Below, piece after piece: positions 16,198-26,974 of a stretch of 64,000 nt of DNA (the stretch's first letter is position 1; each line of letters starts with the position of its first letter). The position numbers and the translations under genes are program-made. The stretch lies in assembly GCA_934524965.1 (NCBI GenBank), contig CAKSYU010000001.1:84181-148180 (forward strand), in the 5' to 3' direction. This DNA comes from an uncultured Angelakisella sp. GTDB lineage: Bacteria; Bacillota; Clostridia; Oscillospirales; Ruminococcaceae. A model generated the notes under the pieces. That model was given only the letters and a program-made list of their open reading frames with translations. It did not search any database and had not been told where the DNA came from.

Positions 16198-18051
16198 TTA
16201 TTCCTGCTTGTTTTTGGACTTGCGGGTCTCCTCCAGCATTTCCTGCATGACCTGCAGGCGGAGGGCATCTTCATCGATGGCGTCGTCCTCCCCCTGCGGG
16301 GTGGCGTACTTCGCTTTGTTCCTCGCCAGCTTATTGAGGGTGATCATAATAAGGGCGACGATGAGCACGACCAGTGCCACCGCAATGGCAACATAAACGG
16401 TAAACTGGCTGCCGGTAATGCCCCAGCGGGAGCTGCGACCGGTGACCTGATACTGCTTACCGCTGGAATCGGTAAGGGTGTAATCAGCGCCGTAAGACCC
16501 GCTGAGGCTATCGGGAATGATCGCCTGACGAGGATCGATGCCGCGGGAGTTGATTCCAACATAGTATTTCGTTCTGGCATCGACATTCGCGAGGGAAAAC
16601 CACGCGATTCCATTATCATCAACAAGGGTGGTCTGCAGCGCCTCGTCCTCCTGATACAGAGTGGCATACTGACGCTTGGCATCGGGAACACGGATCCCCA
16701 CCGTGGCATTAAAATCGGTACTGCCGGCAAAGTCCACCTGGTACAGCTTATCGCTTTCGATATCCGGTTTGTCCTTGCCCTCCGCATCGGAAACGGTATA
16801 GTCCAGATCATATTCCTTTTGGGAGAAATCCTTTTTGGTATTGCTGCCCTGCTCCAGCTGCCATGTGCTGCCGCTGGCGGTGGTGATGGTCGTATCGACA
16901 TCTTTTTCCGCCAGCTTGGAAAGATCCTCACCGGAGACGGTGGAGCCGGACAGCTTGACATCGACCTTTACTACGGTCTCATCATTCTTTTTGGCGTTAT
17001 CCACCTTTTCTCCCAGCTCGTTCCAGCCCTCGGAATTGCTGACTGTGCCGGAAATGACCGTCGTGGTACTGGAGCCGATGGAGATCTCGTCCTCCTCGCC
17101 CGCCGCGGAAACATCTTCCAGTGTGCTGTCCTTGCCGTTTATCTTGATATCAAGATCGGTGGTGGTTTTCTCGGTCAGGTTGGAATTTCCGGTATCGGTG
17201 ACGGTGGTGCTTTCCGCGGAATTTCCGGGGATATCCCACCGCGAATTGCTGCCGGAGGACGGCATTTCCCCGGTGGGGCGCACCGCGGTATCCGTGCCGC
17301 TTCCCTGCGGAGGAGTCACATCGGCGGTGCCGTCATAATAGATGGTCTGCAAGTTTTTACAGTCGCGGAAGGAATCCTCGCCGGTGGAGGTGACGGTCTG
17401 CGGCAACGAGACCTCCGTAAGGGAGGTGCAGCCGTAGAAAGTCCAATCCGGCAGGGCAGTCAGCGAGCCATTTACCTCGGCACGGATAAGCGAGGTGCAG
17501 TAGCCAAACGCCACCAGCCCCAGCTCCTCCAGCGAGGAGGGAACCACCACCGAGGTAAGCCCCGTGCAGCGGTAGAAGGCAAAGCTGCCGATGGAGCGAA
17601 GCCCCGCGGGCAGGGTGATGCTGCCCAGCTTCTCACAGTTTTCAAAGGCGGCTTCGCCGATGGAAAGCAGCGCGGGCGGCAGGGCAATGCTGCCCAGCGC
17701 AGAGCAATCCTTGAAGGCGGCGGTGCCGATGGCGGTCACGCTATCCGGCAGGCGCACCGCGGTAAGGGCGGTACAGCCGTAGAAGGCAAGATCGCCGATG
17801 GCGGTAACGCCGCTGCCCACAATAACGGTGGTGATGCTGCCCGCACTGCCGTACCATGGCGGCATGCTGTTATCCGTGTAGGAGGGCAGGGCGCCGGTGC
17901 CGGTAATGCGCAGCACGCCGCCGGAGAGCTGCCACTGCAGCCCCTGCCCGCAGCTGCCCGACTGGGCAGCCGCGGCGGGGGTACACAGCAGTGCCGCAGC
18001 CAGCAGCAGTGCTATGGCAATGCATAATAAACGATGGTGTTTTCTGCGCAT
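16198..18051 (-). CDS. BspA-type leucine-rich repeat protein, membrane-anchored
   Basis: A 617-residue cell-surface protein. A signal peptide (1 to about 28, ending AAAA) is followed by about seven LRR_5/BspA repeats (about 60-245) of the form IGxxAFxxCxxLxxIxLPxxLxxIG. A low-complexity serine/threonine region leads into a beta-rich region (about 280-540). One transmembrane helix (about 547-570) is followed by a cytoplasmic tail rich in K and E. BspA-type repeats in gut and oral bacteria usually mediate adhesion to host or bacterial surfaces. Here it is the only member of the locus with a clear binding-repeat domain, so it may provide adhesion for the structure (inference). Confidence 0.88.
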   Translation of the reverse strand: MRRKHHRLLCIAIALLLAAALLCTPAAAAQSGSCGQGLQWQLSGGVLRITGTGALPSYTDNSMPPWYGSAGSITTVIVGSGVTAIGDLAFYGCTALTAVRLPDSVTAIGTAAFKDCSALGSIALPPALLSIGEAAFENCEKLGSITLPAGLRSIGSFAFYRCTGLTSVVVPSSLEELGLVAFGYCTSLIRAEVNGSLTALPDWTFYGCTSLTEVSLPQTVTSTGEDSFRDCKNLQTIYYDGTADVTPPQGSGTDTAVRPTGEMPSSGSNSRWDIPGNSAESTTVTDTGNSNLTEKTTTDLDIKINGKDSTLEDVSAAGEEDEISIGSSTTTVISGTVSNSEGWNELGEKVDNAKKNDETVVKVDVKLSGSTVSGEDLSKLAEKDVDTTITTASGSTWQLEQGSNTKKDFSQKEYDLDYTVSDAEGKDKPDIESDKLYQVDFAGSTDFNATVGIRVPDAKRQYATLYQEDEALQTTLVDDNGIAWFSLANVDARTKYYVGINSRGIDPRQAIIPDSLSGSYGADYTLTDSSGKQYQVTGRSSRWGITGSQFTVYVAIAVALVVLIVALIMITLNKLARNKAKYATPQGEDDAIDEDALRLQVMQEMLEETRKSKNKQE

Positions 18052-18076
18052 AGCTGCGCCTCCTTATTGGGGGATA

Positions 18077-21000
18077 TTAGCTGCCTTTGGCGGTAAGTTT
18101 TATTTCACCAGTGGTAGCTGTAACTTTAATCGTATATGTGCAGTACTTATATTTTGTGTACCAGTTGACAGTTCTGGTGTCCTCTTTATTTTTTGTTATT
18201 GTTACACCGCTACCTGTCAATGTTGGACCAGAATACCAACTGCCTGCGGATGCATTCTCAATATACACAGTCATTGTGTCGCCCGGCACAAGATAAATCT
18301 TATTGGAAGAACTAATCTTTGTCGCATTATGGTCACTGCCTTGGTGCACATTGCACTTGGATATGTTAAATACAATGTACGGCTTTGTTGTGGCAGAGCC
18401 GCTGAACCGGAGGGTCTTATTGAGATCGGACGAGCTGACCGTGTAGGTGTAGGTATTGCCGGACTGTGTAAAGCTGCCGGCATCCGTGCCTGTCAGCTTC
18501 AAGTCGTAGCAGGGACCGTAGGTCGCCTCGTCATACGCCAGTGTTACCTCCAGCTTATCACCGGGCTTGACCACCGCGCCAGAGCTGAGCTTACCGCTGT
18601 CGCCCGACACCGTTATGGTACAGTTTGTTGCACCAAACTCGATGGTCGGGTACTTATCGGCGGTACCTTTCAGCGTGACATCCGCCTTGGGCATGGTAAA
18701 GGTGTAGGTGGCGCCGCTCTGCTGCCAATCGGCAACACCGGCGGGCGCCGCTACCGCGGGGTTCAGGTGGGTGGCGGCATTGCCTACCCCCACCGTTACC
18801 GTCACCGTGGTGCCGGGCTGTACCCGGATATCGGACTTGACGGAGAACGCTGTGCCATTGTAGTGCTTGCCGCCGGCGGTGATGACCGTGCCGCTGTTCT
18901 CGATGGTGAGCATCGGCGCTTCGGTGGCGCTTACCGTAAGCGGCAGCGTCTCGCCCGAAACGGAGGGCATAACAAAGGTGTAGGTAGCCGTTCGGTCATT
19001 TTCCACCGGGGTTTCTTTCCATGCGGTCACGCCCGCAGGCAGTGCCATGCGCGGGGCATAGTAGCCGGGCTCCGCCGCCAGTGTGATCTGTACCGTATTG
19101 CCCGGCTTGACGCCCAGTGCAAAGACTACCTTGCCGTTTTCCACATTGCGGCTCGGCGTTACATCCAGATTGCTGCTGAGCACCTTTGTAACGCTTACCG
19201 CGTTGCTGGTAAAGCTCATAGTCGGGTAGCCATCGGCGGTGCCCACAATGGTCAGGTCTTTATCCGGCATGGTGTAGCTGTACTGTTTGGTAAAGTCGCT
19301 GCCGCCGGAAAGCTCGGTCGCATCCGCGGGGGCGGTAAGCTGGGGATTTACGCCGCCGACCGCATTGATGGTGATGGTAAGCCCATGACCCGGAATGACA
19401 TAGCCGCCGTTCGCCACGGTGCGGTTCTCGGTGGTATCGGTCACCTGGAAATCCACAACGCCCGCGGAGTTATCCCATGTCACCTGCCGCATCTGCTGCA
19501 CGGTGGGGGCTTGCAGCGTTACATCCTCCTCCGGCATGGTGAAGGTGTACACTGCCGTGTAGTCCCCTGCCGACCGCTGCTGCCAGCCGCTTACCGCCGC
19601 GTTCATGCGCGGCTGGTACCAGCCGGTAAGGGCATTGGCGGTGACGGTGACGGTCTCGCCGGGCTTCACCAGATCGGTGCCGTCGATGGATCTATTGCCC
19701 ACCGCGGCGGTCACTTTGCTCTTATTCAGTTCGCTTATCACCGTAAGCCGCGGATAAGCCTTGACCGTGGGGGTCAGCGTTACATTGTCGAAGTCCATCC
19801 GGCAGGTGTAGATCGCCGTATTTTCATCCGAGCCGACCAGCTGCCACTGCATACGGTCCGCATTGGCGGGGGTCTCCATACCGGGGGCGTGGTAACGCAC
19901 ATCATCGGTCACCGTTACCGTAACGCGCAGGGCGGTGCCGCCGGGCACCTGACTGTAAGCGCCAAGCGCCGTGCCGTCCTCTTTCTCCACCTTGATGGAG
20001 ACGCCCGGCACATCCTGCGTGATGTTGAGCCACGGATCGAGGTGGTTGGTCTGGCTGATGGTAACGGGTTCCGCCAGCGTGCGGGTATAGGTCACGCCGC
20101 CCACGGTGCTGGTGACTTCCTTGATGTTCTTGACACCAAGGTTGGTAAAGATCTTGGCATTGTAAACGAAATTATCCGTATAATTACCCCATAGATGCTC
20201 TTCGTATATCTCCTCCACGGTGCGCAGGCTCGCTTCCGCGTCGCTCACGGTACCGATCTCCACCCATGTCAGGGTGCCATCGGTAAGGCTTACCGCCGTA
20301 CCCAGGTTGAGGTTCAGGGCAATGCCATCACCGGAATTTGCCGCCGAAAGCTGTACCTTGGGCGCAGTGTAATTGGCAAACTTGGCAGAACTGAAGAACA
20401 CATCATCGCGTCCCGTGCACTTACCGGGGTTTTCTTCCGCAATATATGCCTTGTACTGCATGTAAACTACCGCATAATGATCGCCGTAGTTATTGGTGCC
20501 TTTCAGTACGGCGTTGCCTGCATCTTCCGTCTTATAGTGGCGGCTTTGGTCTGTGATCGTGGTAAAGGTCACTTCACCCTCGGGGCTTACACCCTTGACG
20601 GTGATCTCCGGCTGGACGGAATACACGCTGATGGGCTGCAGGTTGGCGGTCGTGGTTTCACCGTTCCATGTAAAGCTGACGGTGCCGGTGTAGGTGCCTG
20701 CCAACAGCTGCTGGCTGCCGGTGCTGGCATAGCCGGTGCCGCTGGCGCCCAGCGTGCCGCTTACCGCGGTAAGGGCATTATTGCCCTGCCATGTGTAGCC
20801 GCCGTATTCTTCATTATTGCCGGTGTGCCGCAGGCTGTAGGTCACTGCATCGGCACTGATGGCAACATAGTTTACCGGCTTGCCATTCGCGGTAAGAGTA
20901 GGTGTAACAGTAATGCCCAGCGGGTAGCTGCCAAGGAACTTGCCATTTACCGCGCCGTTGGTATCCTTACCAAAGGTGCCGGTATTGGTGATCTGCAGCT

Positions 21001-24000
21001 TGCCAAGGTTTGCCGCGGTGGGTCCCGCCGAGGTAACGGTGTACTTCTCGGGGACGACCTCATTGGTGGCGTGGGTGTATTCCTTGCCGTTGATGTTGAG
21101 CTTAACTGTGTACTCGCCGACATACTGCAGCACCTGCGCCGCGCTGGCTGCATTGGGCACCCAGCTGCCATTGCTGTTTTCCAGCGTAATGGTCTTTGTA
21201 AGTATATCGCCGGGATAGCCGCTTACCTTGTAGCCGTAGTTTTCGGCAGTATTGGGTCGATAGGTAAGGGTGATGTACATATTGTCGCTGCCGGTCGCGG
21301 GGATCAGGCGGCCGTAGGCATCGGTCAGCCGGACAGAGATGCCCAGTTCACTGATCGGGTGCTCGGTCATAAAGGCAGTTGTGCTGCTGCCCAAAGCCGA
21401 CTTAGCGGTCGACATATTCACCACAACATGGTTGGAAACGGTGGTATCCAACCGGGAGAAATCGAGGTTTTCGTGCGCTGTGAAGCCTGCTTCCTGTTTC
21501 TCCTTGTACTGCTGTGCTGCCGTCGAAGTACCCAGCCAGATAAGCTGAGCCTGTGCATCGTAGAAGTTGCCATTCTTGTAGCAGTTCCACAGCTTCAAGC
21601 ACACCAGCGACCAGGTACCGTCGATCTCGGTGGTGGTAACGCCGTTTTCGGTCTTTGTGTAGGTGGGCAGCTTGATATTCCACTTATTCTCGCCCGCCGC
21701 AATAATATAACCGTTCACAGCTTCCGTGCTGTTGGGGTCCTTCACATTAACGACAAAGTAATCCTTCGCGATGTCGTTATACAGCACCGCCTGAATATCG
21801 CTGGCGGTATTCTGGATCCCTATCGGTCCAAGGATCGCATCGGTGCTGTTGGGAATAAACTGGATATTCTCCTCGCCGTGCCAAGTGCTCTGCGAGCTTT
21901 GGATATAGATGGGAGGATCGGGGCTGATGAGGGTGAATACCGGCGCTTCCGTTGCGCGCCTCAGGGTATTCCCGCCCATACTGATGTTGCTGAAGCTGTA
22001 ACGCCCCGCCATGGTCATAACGATGTTTGCCTCGTAGTAGCCGGCATCGTTCCATGCGGCATCGAATGCGCGTGTACCTGCAACAGAACCATTGGTGTAG
22101 GTCAGGGTAACGCCCTCTACGCCCTCGATCGGATCATTGGAGTCATCGGTGACCCTGAAGTAGAGCTTGCTGGAATAGCTCCTACCGGTTTCAAAGCCGG
22201 CGTTGTTGTTTTCATCAAAGCCGGTCTTGCTCATGATGCGGATCGCTGCCTTGAGACCGAGGTGCAGCTCCAGCTTCTTCTGCATTCCGCTGGGAACAGC
22301 CTGGTACTTGCCGTCCACGATCACATAGGAAAGGGTATAATCGCCGGAGCCGGTAAACGAAGCCGTGCCCTTCCACCTACCGGTAGAGGTCTCCCGGCTG
22401 GTGGAAACGCTGATCGGTCTGCCGTCGCTGCGCTCAAAGATCGCGGTGACCTTGTCGGGATTCTCATTTGCGTTGGTCGCGCTGATCGTGATGCTGATCG
22501 GCTCCTGATGGCTGCTTTCGGTGGAATATACCGTGCGTTCATTGACTACGTTGTTCCACTCCACACCGGTAATGCTGAAGCCCTTGACAATGACCGTCAG
22601 CGGGGTGGTCAGCGCGTAGTCGACGCCGTCCAGCTGGACATAGCGCAGATGGTAGGTGCCGGGCGCGGTAAAGCCATAGCTGCCCTCCCAGCCTGTCCTG
22701 GTGCCGCCGGTGTCGTTTGTCTTGTTAAAGTTAATTAGACCTTCGCGGGAGCCCTGCGTACTGGTGATCTCACGGACGAAGAACGCCTTTACCGTACTCG
22801 GTGTCGCGCCGTCGACCGTCAGATTGACCTTGACAGACTTCTCCGCGTCTGTGAAGAAGTCAAACTTGGTCTTGCCGACAATTTCCGCCGTGACCTTGCG
22901 CTCGGCGGTCAGCAGGCGGTTATCGCCGCTGGTCTTCAGGTTGACAGAGGAACCAAACTGGATATTGAGCTGACCCTGGATCTCTGCCGAGGAAAGCACC
23001 ATGGTGTTATCCAGACCGGTACCGTCCAGATAGACAATGGCGGTGATCCGCTGCGGGTTATCCATGGTAAGCTGCGAAATGGCAAGACCGGTCTGTTCCT
23101 TTTCGGTCTCGTCCTTGTAAGTATAGGTAAGCCCCAGACCGCTGCCTTCATCAATAGTCAGCGGTACGGTGATGCGGCCGTTCTGGGCATAGTACTGCCC
23201 CTCCTCGGTATCCATGGAGGCAGTCGCCAGCAGGGTGCCGCCTGCATCTACAAAGGCGACCTTCATCTGCTTGAGCAGCGCCAGAGAACGCGCCACATCG
23301 GCGGGGTTATCGGCATAGTAAATATAGCAGCTGCCGCCGCCCTGTGTCGTGCTGTCAGTGGTCAGGTTGGTATTTCCGGTAGAACCCCAGATTCGGTTGA
23401 CGCCATCATAGCTGAGGATCTCGCCGGTGGCGCTGTCTGCCACCAGCGCACCCTCCAGTTTCAGCAGCGTTTCCTCGGCATTGGTACGCACCCAGAAATC
23501 CATTGCCATGCCGTAGGTGTCCTGCGCATTTTTATCCGCCGATTCAAATTTTGATGTATCGACGCTAAAATCAGCAGCGGCGGTGCTGAGACCGGTAGCA
23601 CCGGTACACAGGTGACCGGTGATATTTACATTCATTATGCTTGTTTTTACACTTATTGCCGCTGCATTCTCAGAAACTTTTTTCGACTTGGGCAACCGGT
23701 CTGTATCTTCGATACCATACTGCTCGAAGCGTGCCAAAAGCCCTTCGTCAAATTGTGCAAGACAATCTCCCCCAAGTGCCATGGACACCAGCTTAGACTT
23801 ATCATTCATCAGGTCTTTTGCCGGCGTTCCGTCTATCTTTGCCGTATTCGGCTGGCAAAGATCATATAATGGATCAGTAACATCATCGGAGGTTACTTTT
23901 TCGCCATTGGTCGCTCTATCCCGCAGCTCTGTAAGTTTTTTAATGTTTGTTTCAGCTTTTTTATAGTCAATAACAAAGTCCTTAAGACCCGTGATCATAA

Positions 24001-24973
24001 TAGCATCAAGAGGATCTGTGGAACCTGCCGCGACCGTGCGGCTGCTGTTATACTTCTCAGGGTTTTTGTACAGCTCTTCCGCGGTGATTGCCGCATAGGT
24101 TGTCTGTCCGCTGCTTTTCACGAACATATACTGCTGCAGATTTGCCAGCGATGCCTGTGCCTCCAGCAGCAGCTTCATGGTATCGTAAAGTGCCTGATAG
24201 GTTGCCAGCATGCTATCGATATCCGATGTTTTAAGTTCAAGCGGAGAGGTTGCGCCGTTCGGCGCATATTTGGTAGTATTGACTTTCGCCTGTAGGAAAG
24301 TATTCATACCGGTACCCAAACCGGCAATCGTCTTTTTGAAAACACGGTTATAGTAATCCGCTACCTTGCCGTAGGCGGTCTGTACTTCGTTGTACTTCTG
24401 GATAAACTCCTGATTGGAAGCATCGGAAGTGGCGACGGTATAAGAAGCAATGGCGCGCACGCCATATTTATTATTCGCCACAAAGGATTTGGTGGTCTTA
24501 TCCCACTTAAAGAAAGAATACTGGCTGTTCAGCTCCGTTACACGGCCATCGGTGCCGTATGTTGCACCCTGCAGCGGATTGGTTCGCAGCGCACCGGTAT
24601 TCAGCTTTGCCGGACGCAGGGCGAGCTTGTCAATACCGTAATAAGAGGAGTCGCTGAGATTGATCAGATTGCCCCACTGCAAATTGGAGCCGTTGATATC
24701 AAGCTCGCGCTTGACACCCTCATCAATATCAAATTCCTCCGGCTGGGTACCCTCATCATTGGAAAGGGCGATCTCCAGGTTGCCGTTTGCCGCCATGGTA
24801 GTCGCAATACTGGAAACTTCCGGCGCGCGGGAAATGGTGATCCACGCGTAGGTGGCGGTGACCGCCACGCTAAGCGCCAGCACCAGCATAATAAGCGCTG
24901 CTGCCACCTTTTCCTTCATATTGGGCAAAAGCTCCTGATAGGATTCAATTCTCTGTCTGGTCTCGTTGGTCAT
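18077..24973 (-). CDS. Giant fibre-subunit-like surface protein with C-terminal tandem repeats
   Basis: A 2298-residue protein. The start is the ATG at 24971-24973, preceded by AAAGGAGGGGCAAAAG; a longer frame upstream lacks a site. The leader (about 20-45) contains TYAWITISRAPEV. The first about 700 residues match the subunits at 33226 and 30774: ANGNLEIAL, QWGNLINL, TYGTDGRVTELN, YGVRAIA, a DFWVRTNAEETLL block and VYLDGTGLDNTMV. The rest is tandem extracellular repeats. The last about 650 residues show an 80-90 residue unit ending in the YTFTMPxxDVTL pattern, as in divergent InlB B-type repeats. Probably a long stalk or tip protein carrying the subunit core. Confidence 0.85.
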   Translation of the reverse strand: MTNETRQRIESYQELLPNMKEKVAAALIMLVLALSVAVTATYAWITISRAPEVSSIATTMAANGNLEIALSNDEGTQPEEFDIDEGVKRELDINGSNLQWGNLINLSDSSYYGIDKLALRPAKLNTGALRTNPLQGATYGTDGRVTELNSQYSFFKWDKTTKSFVANNKYGVRAIASYTVATSDASNQEFIQKYNEVQTAYGKVADYYNRVFKKTIAGLGTGMNTFLQAKVNTTKYAPNGATSPLELKTSDIDSMLATYQALYDTMKLLLEAQASLANLQQYMFVKSSGQTTYAAITAEELYKNPEKYNSSRTVAAGSTDPLDAIMITGLKDFVIDYKKAETNIKKLTELRDRATNGEKVTSDDVTDPLYDLCQPNTAKIDGTPAKDLMNDKSKLVSMALGGDCLAQFDEGLLARFEQYGIEDTDRLPKSKKVSENAAAISVKTSIMNVNITGHLCTGATGLSTAAADFSVDTSKFESADKNAQDTYGMAMDFWVRTNAEETLLKLEGALVADSATGEILSYDGVNRIWGSTGNTNLTTDSTTQGGGSCYIYYADNPADVARSLALLKQMKVAFVDAGGTLLATASMDTEEGQYYAQNGRITVPLTIDEGSGLGLTYTYKDETEKEQTGLAISQLTMDNPQRITAIVYLDGTGLDNTMVLSSAEIQGQLNIQFGSSVNLKTSGDNRLLTAERKVTAEIVGKTKFDFFTDAEKSVKVNLTVDGATPSTVKAFFVREITSTQGSREGLINFNKTNDTGGTRTGWEGSYGFTAPGTYHLRYVQLDGVDYALTTPLTVIVKGFSITGVEWNNVVNERTVYSTESSHQEPISITISATNANENPDKVTAIFERSDGRPISVSTSRETSTGRWKGTASFTGSGDYTLSYVIVDGKYQAVPSGMQKKLELHLGLKAAIRIMSKTGFDENNNAGFETGRSYSSKLYFRVTDDSNDPIEGVEGVTLTYTNGSVAGTRAFDAAWNDAGYYEANIVMTMAGRYSFSNISMGGNTLRRATEAPVFTLISPDPPIYIQSSQSTWHGEENIQFIPNSTDAILGPIGIQNTASDIQAVLYNDIAKDYFVVNVKDPNSTEAVNGYIIAAGENKWNIKLPTYTKTENGVTTTEIDGTWSLVCLKLWNCYKNGNFYDAQAQLIWLGTSTAAQQYKEKQEAGFTAHENLDFSRLDTTVSNHVVVNMSTAKSALGSSTTAFMTEHPISELGISVRLTDAYGRLIPATGSDNMYITLTYRPNTAENYGYKVSGYPGDILTKTITLENSNGSWVPNAASAAQVLQYVGEYTVKLNINGKEYTHATNEVVPEKYTVTSAGPTAANLGKLQITNTGTFGKDTNGAVNGKFLGSYPLGITVTPTLTANGKPVNYVAISADAVTYSLRHTGNNEEYGGYTWQGNNALTAVSGTLGASGTGYASTGSQQLLAGTYTGTVSFTWNGETTTANLQPISVYSVQPEITVKGVSPEGEVTFTTITDQSRHYKTEDAGNAVLKGTNNYGDHYAVVYMQYKAYIAEENPGKCTGRDDVFFSSAKFANYTAPKVQLSAANSGDGIALNLNLGTAVSLTDGTLTWVEIGTVSDAEASLRTVEEIYEEHLWGNYTDNFVYNAKIFTNLGVKNIKEVTSTVGGVTYTRTLAEPVTISQTNHLDPWLNITQDVPGVSIKVEKEDGTALGAYSQVPGGTALRVTVTVTDDVRYHAPGMETPANADRMQWQLVGSDENTAIYTCRMDFDNVTLTPTVKAYPRLTVISELNKSKVTAAVGNRSIDGTDLVKPGETVTVTANALTGWYQPRMNAAVSGWQQRSAGDYTAVYTFTMPEEDVTLQAPTVQQMRQVTWDNSAGVVDFQVTDTTENRTVANGGYVIPGHGLTITINAVGGVNPQLTAPADATELSGGSDFTKQYSYTMPDKDLTIVGTADGYPTMSFTSNAVSVTKVLSSNLDVTPSRNVENGKVVFALGVKPGNTVQITLAAEPGYYAPRMALPAGVTAWKETPVENDRTATYTFVMPSVSGETLPLTVSATEAPMLTIENSGTVITAGGKHYNGTAFSVKSDIRVQPGTTVTVTVGVGNAATHLNPAVAAPAGVADWQQSGATYTFTMPKADVTLKGTADKYPTIEFGATNCTITVSGDSGKLSSGAVVKPGDKLEVTLAYDEATYGPCYDLKLTGTDAGSFTQSGNTYTYTVSSSDLNKTLRFSGSATTKPYIVFNISKCNVHQGSDHNATKISSSNKIYLVPGDTMTVYIENASAGSWYSGPTLTGSGVTITKNKEDTRTVNWYTKYKYCTYTIKVTATTGEIKLTAKGS

Positions 24974-25101
24974 CTTTTGCCCCTCCTTTCCCGTTTGGTA
25001 TCCTGTGCCGAAGAAGTATTCATCGCAGCCCACTGCACGGCTGTACTGCCGCATTCAGCGGCTATCCACATTTTTTTCCTCACCGTGCAGTCCCCCTCCC
25101 T

Positions 25102-26928
25102 TTATACCTTGTTTTTCTGTTTCAAACGGGCTATGCGCGCCCGTTCGCGTTCTTCCTGTTCTCTCTGTGCGGTCTCTATCTGCTGGCGGCGCAGCTCCTG
25201 CTGGTGCTGCAGCTGCCCGTGGGCGAATTCCAGCTCCGCCAGTACCGGTGCCAGCACAATGAGCGCCTGCTGCCGCTGCTCCTCTGCCAGTCGGGCGGCC
25301 TCCTCTGCCTGCTGCTGACGCAGGCGTTCTTCCGCCTCCTGCTTTTCCCGCAGGGCTTTCTGCTCTGCCAACAGCTTTTCGCGCTCCTGGCGCTCCTTTT
25401 CCTCCCTGCGGCGGATACGGGCGCGCTCCTGTTCCTCTTTCTTGCGCTGGGCGGCTTCCTCCAGCAGTCTTACGGCATCGGCATAGTCCTGCTCCTCGGC
25501 GGCACGCTTCCGCAGGGCTTCTTCCTCCACTTCGCGCTTTTGCAGCTGTTCGGGGAGGTCATTCTCGAAACGATCCAGCTCGGATTTAAGCAGCTTGCTC
25601 CAGCGGCGCTTTTCTGCCTCATACTGCATCTGCTCCATGCGCTTCTGGCGTTCTGCCGCTTCCTGTTCGGCACGGCGGCGCTCCGCCTCGGCTTCGCGCT
25701 CGGCGCGGCGACGCTCGGCTTCCGCTTTCTTTTCGGCTGCCAGCCGCGCCTTTTCCTCTTTGCGCTTTTTCTCCTGCTCCTCTACCAGCCGCAGGCGCTC
25801 CGCCTTCTCCTCGCGCATCAGCTGTTCCTTGGTCAGCTCCTCGATGAGCACCTTGCGGATCTCGACATCGGGAAGATCGTAGTCCTCCGTCAGCTCCTCC
25901 ACGATCTGCTTGATGAACTTCGGCTTCAGCGTCCTGCGGCGTTCCTTGGGCTCTACCGGAACGGTCCGGTCCTCCTCGTCCTCCAGATAGCCCTTGAGAA
26001 TGAGGTAATTGAAGAGAATGTTATGGTAAATATCCTGCTGGAACCGTTCGTTGATCTCCGGGCTTTGCTCCACCACACGAATGGTGTAGCCGATGTCATC
26101 GTATTTCCGCAGGAATTCAAATAGGCTGAGGATCACACGGTAATCCTTGTTTTTCTTCAGTACATTCGTTTTATTGACAGTCCCCTTGATACGTTCCAGC
26201 TTGCTCATCTGCTGGGCAAAAGCACTGTTCATATACACGCTGAGGATACGGTAAATACGGGAGATACGGGAGAAGGTATCGCCGTTTTTCGCGTCGGTCT
26301 CCAGCGCGCTGTCGATCTCCTTGATGTGCAGGAACATATCCATATGGACATGCTCGGTGGCACTGTCCATATCGGACTTCACCTTCAGCTTGGCGCCGAA
26401 CTCATCGCTCATTGCCTCGAACAGAGCGTCGTGGCGTATTTTTACAAAGTGGTAAGCGAATTCCATGGTGGTGAACACCAGCCGGTTTTCGTACAGTCCC
26501 CACGATTCCTCGCGGTAGCGCTGCATCAGCCTGCCCGGGTGAACCTCATTCCGCTCCTCGTCAAAGGAATCCACCAAGCCGGAGTGCTGCGCCAAATGGC
26601 GAACCGTCTCTGCGCCGGATTTTTTGGCGTTTGCCACATTGACGATCAGATCCTCCTCCTTGAGGACATTTCGCGGGGAGGCAATGATCTTCTGGAAAGC
26701 ATCAAGGGATTCCTCAATGGCGTCTACCCATGTCAGGTCGACCGTTTTGACCAGCTTGCGGTTGGAAAACTGAAATTCGTTCTGGGCGCGGGAGACGGCG
26801 TCCATAAAGAATTCGTAAAATTCCGTGCTGCCGATCGCCCGCGTTACACCACGGACGAACTTGGTGTAAATGGGGTCGATAAGCGCGCTTTTTTTGCGCT
26901 TATTCTGTCCTTTTGCTTCCTGTGCCAA
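25102..26928 (-). CDS. DUF2357-like protein with long C-terminal coiled coil
   Basis: A 608-residue protein with no signal peptide or membrane segment, hence cytoplasmic. Start is TTG at 26926-26928, seven bases after AAAGGAGGTG. Residues about 20-340 include RYREESWGLYENRLVFTTMEF (about 137-157), which resembles the YDTxENRFV signature of DUF2357/McrC-like partners of McrB ATPases. No PD-(D/E)XK nuclease motif could be identified by eye. From about 385 to the end it is a charged K/R/E/A coiled coil with QQ-rich stretches. It immediately follows the McrB-like ATPase gene. I infer an effector or adaptor of that ATPase, not a restriction enzyme. Confidence 0.7.
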   Translation of the reverse strand: MAQEAKGQNKRKKSALIDPIYTKFVRGVTRAIGSTEFYEFFMDAVSRAQNEFQFSNRKLVKTVDLTWVDAIEESLDAFQKIIASPRNVLKEEDLIVNVANAKKSGAETVRHLAQHSGLVDSFDEERNEVHPGRLMQRYREESWGLYENRLVFTTMEFAYHFVKIRHDALFEAMSDEFGAKLKVKSDMDSATEHVHMDMFLHIKEIDSALETDAKNGDTFSRISRIYRILSVYMNSAFAQQMSKLERIKGTVNKTNVLKKNKDYRVILSLFEFLRKYDDIGYTIRVVEQSPEINERFQQDIYHNILFNYLILKGYLEDEEDRTVPVEPKERRRTLKPKFIKQIVEELTEDYDLPDVEIRKVLIEELTKEQLMREEKAERLRLVEEQEKKRKEEKARLAAEKKAEAERRRAEREAEAERRRAEQEAAERQKRMEQMQYEAEKRRWSKLLKSELDRFENDLPEQLQKREVEEEALRKRAAEEQDYADAVRLLEEAAQRKKEEQERARIRRREEKERQEREKLLAEQKALREKQEAEERLRQQQAEEAARLAEEQRQQALIVLAPVLAELEFAHGQLQHQQELRRQQIETAQREQEERERARIARLKQKNKV

Positions 26929-26974
26929 GGGGCAGCACCTCCTTTCGCTTTACTTTTTTGCCACGCTTTTCTGC

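Noticed and set aside
15844..22738. Long plus-strand open frames opposite the LRR and 2298-aa genes
   Set aside because: Same explanation: antisense shadows with no recognisable domain, starts unsupported, while the minus strand encodes clear protein families.
18077..24973. Possible CRISPR-like or tandem DNA repeats in the 2298-aa gene
   Set aside because: The repeats are protein-level (YTFTMP units); the DNA copies are diverged and not separated by uniform spacers.
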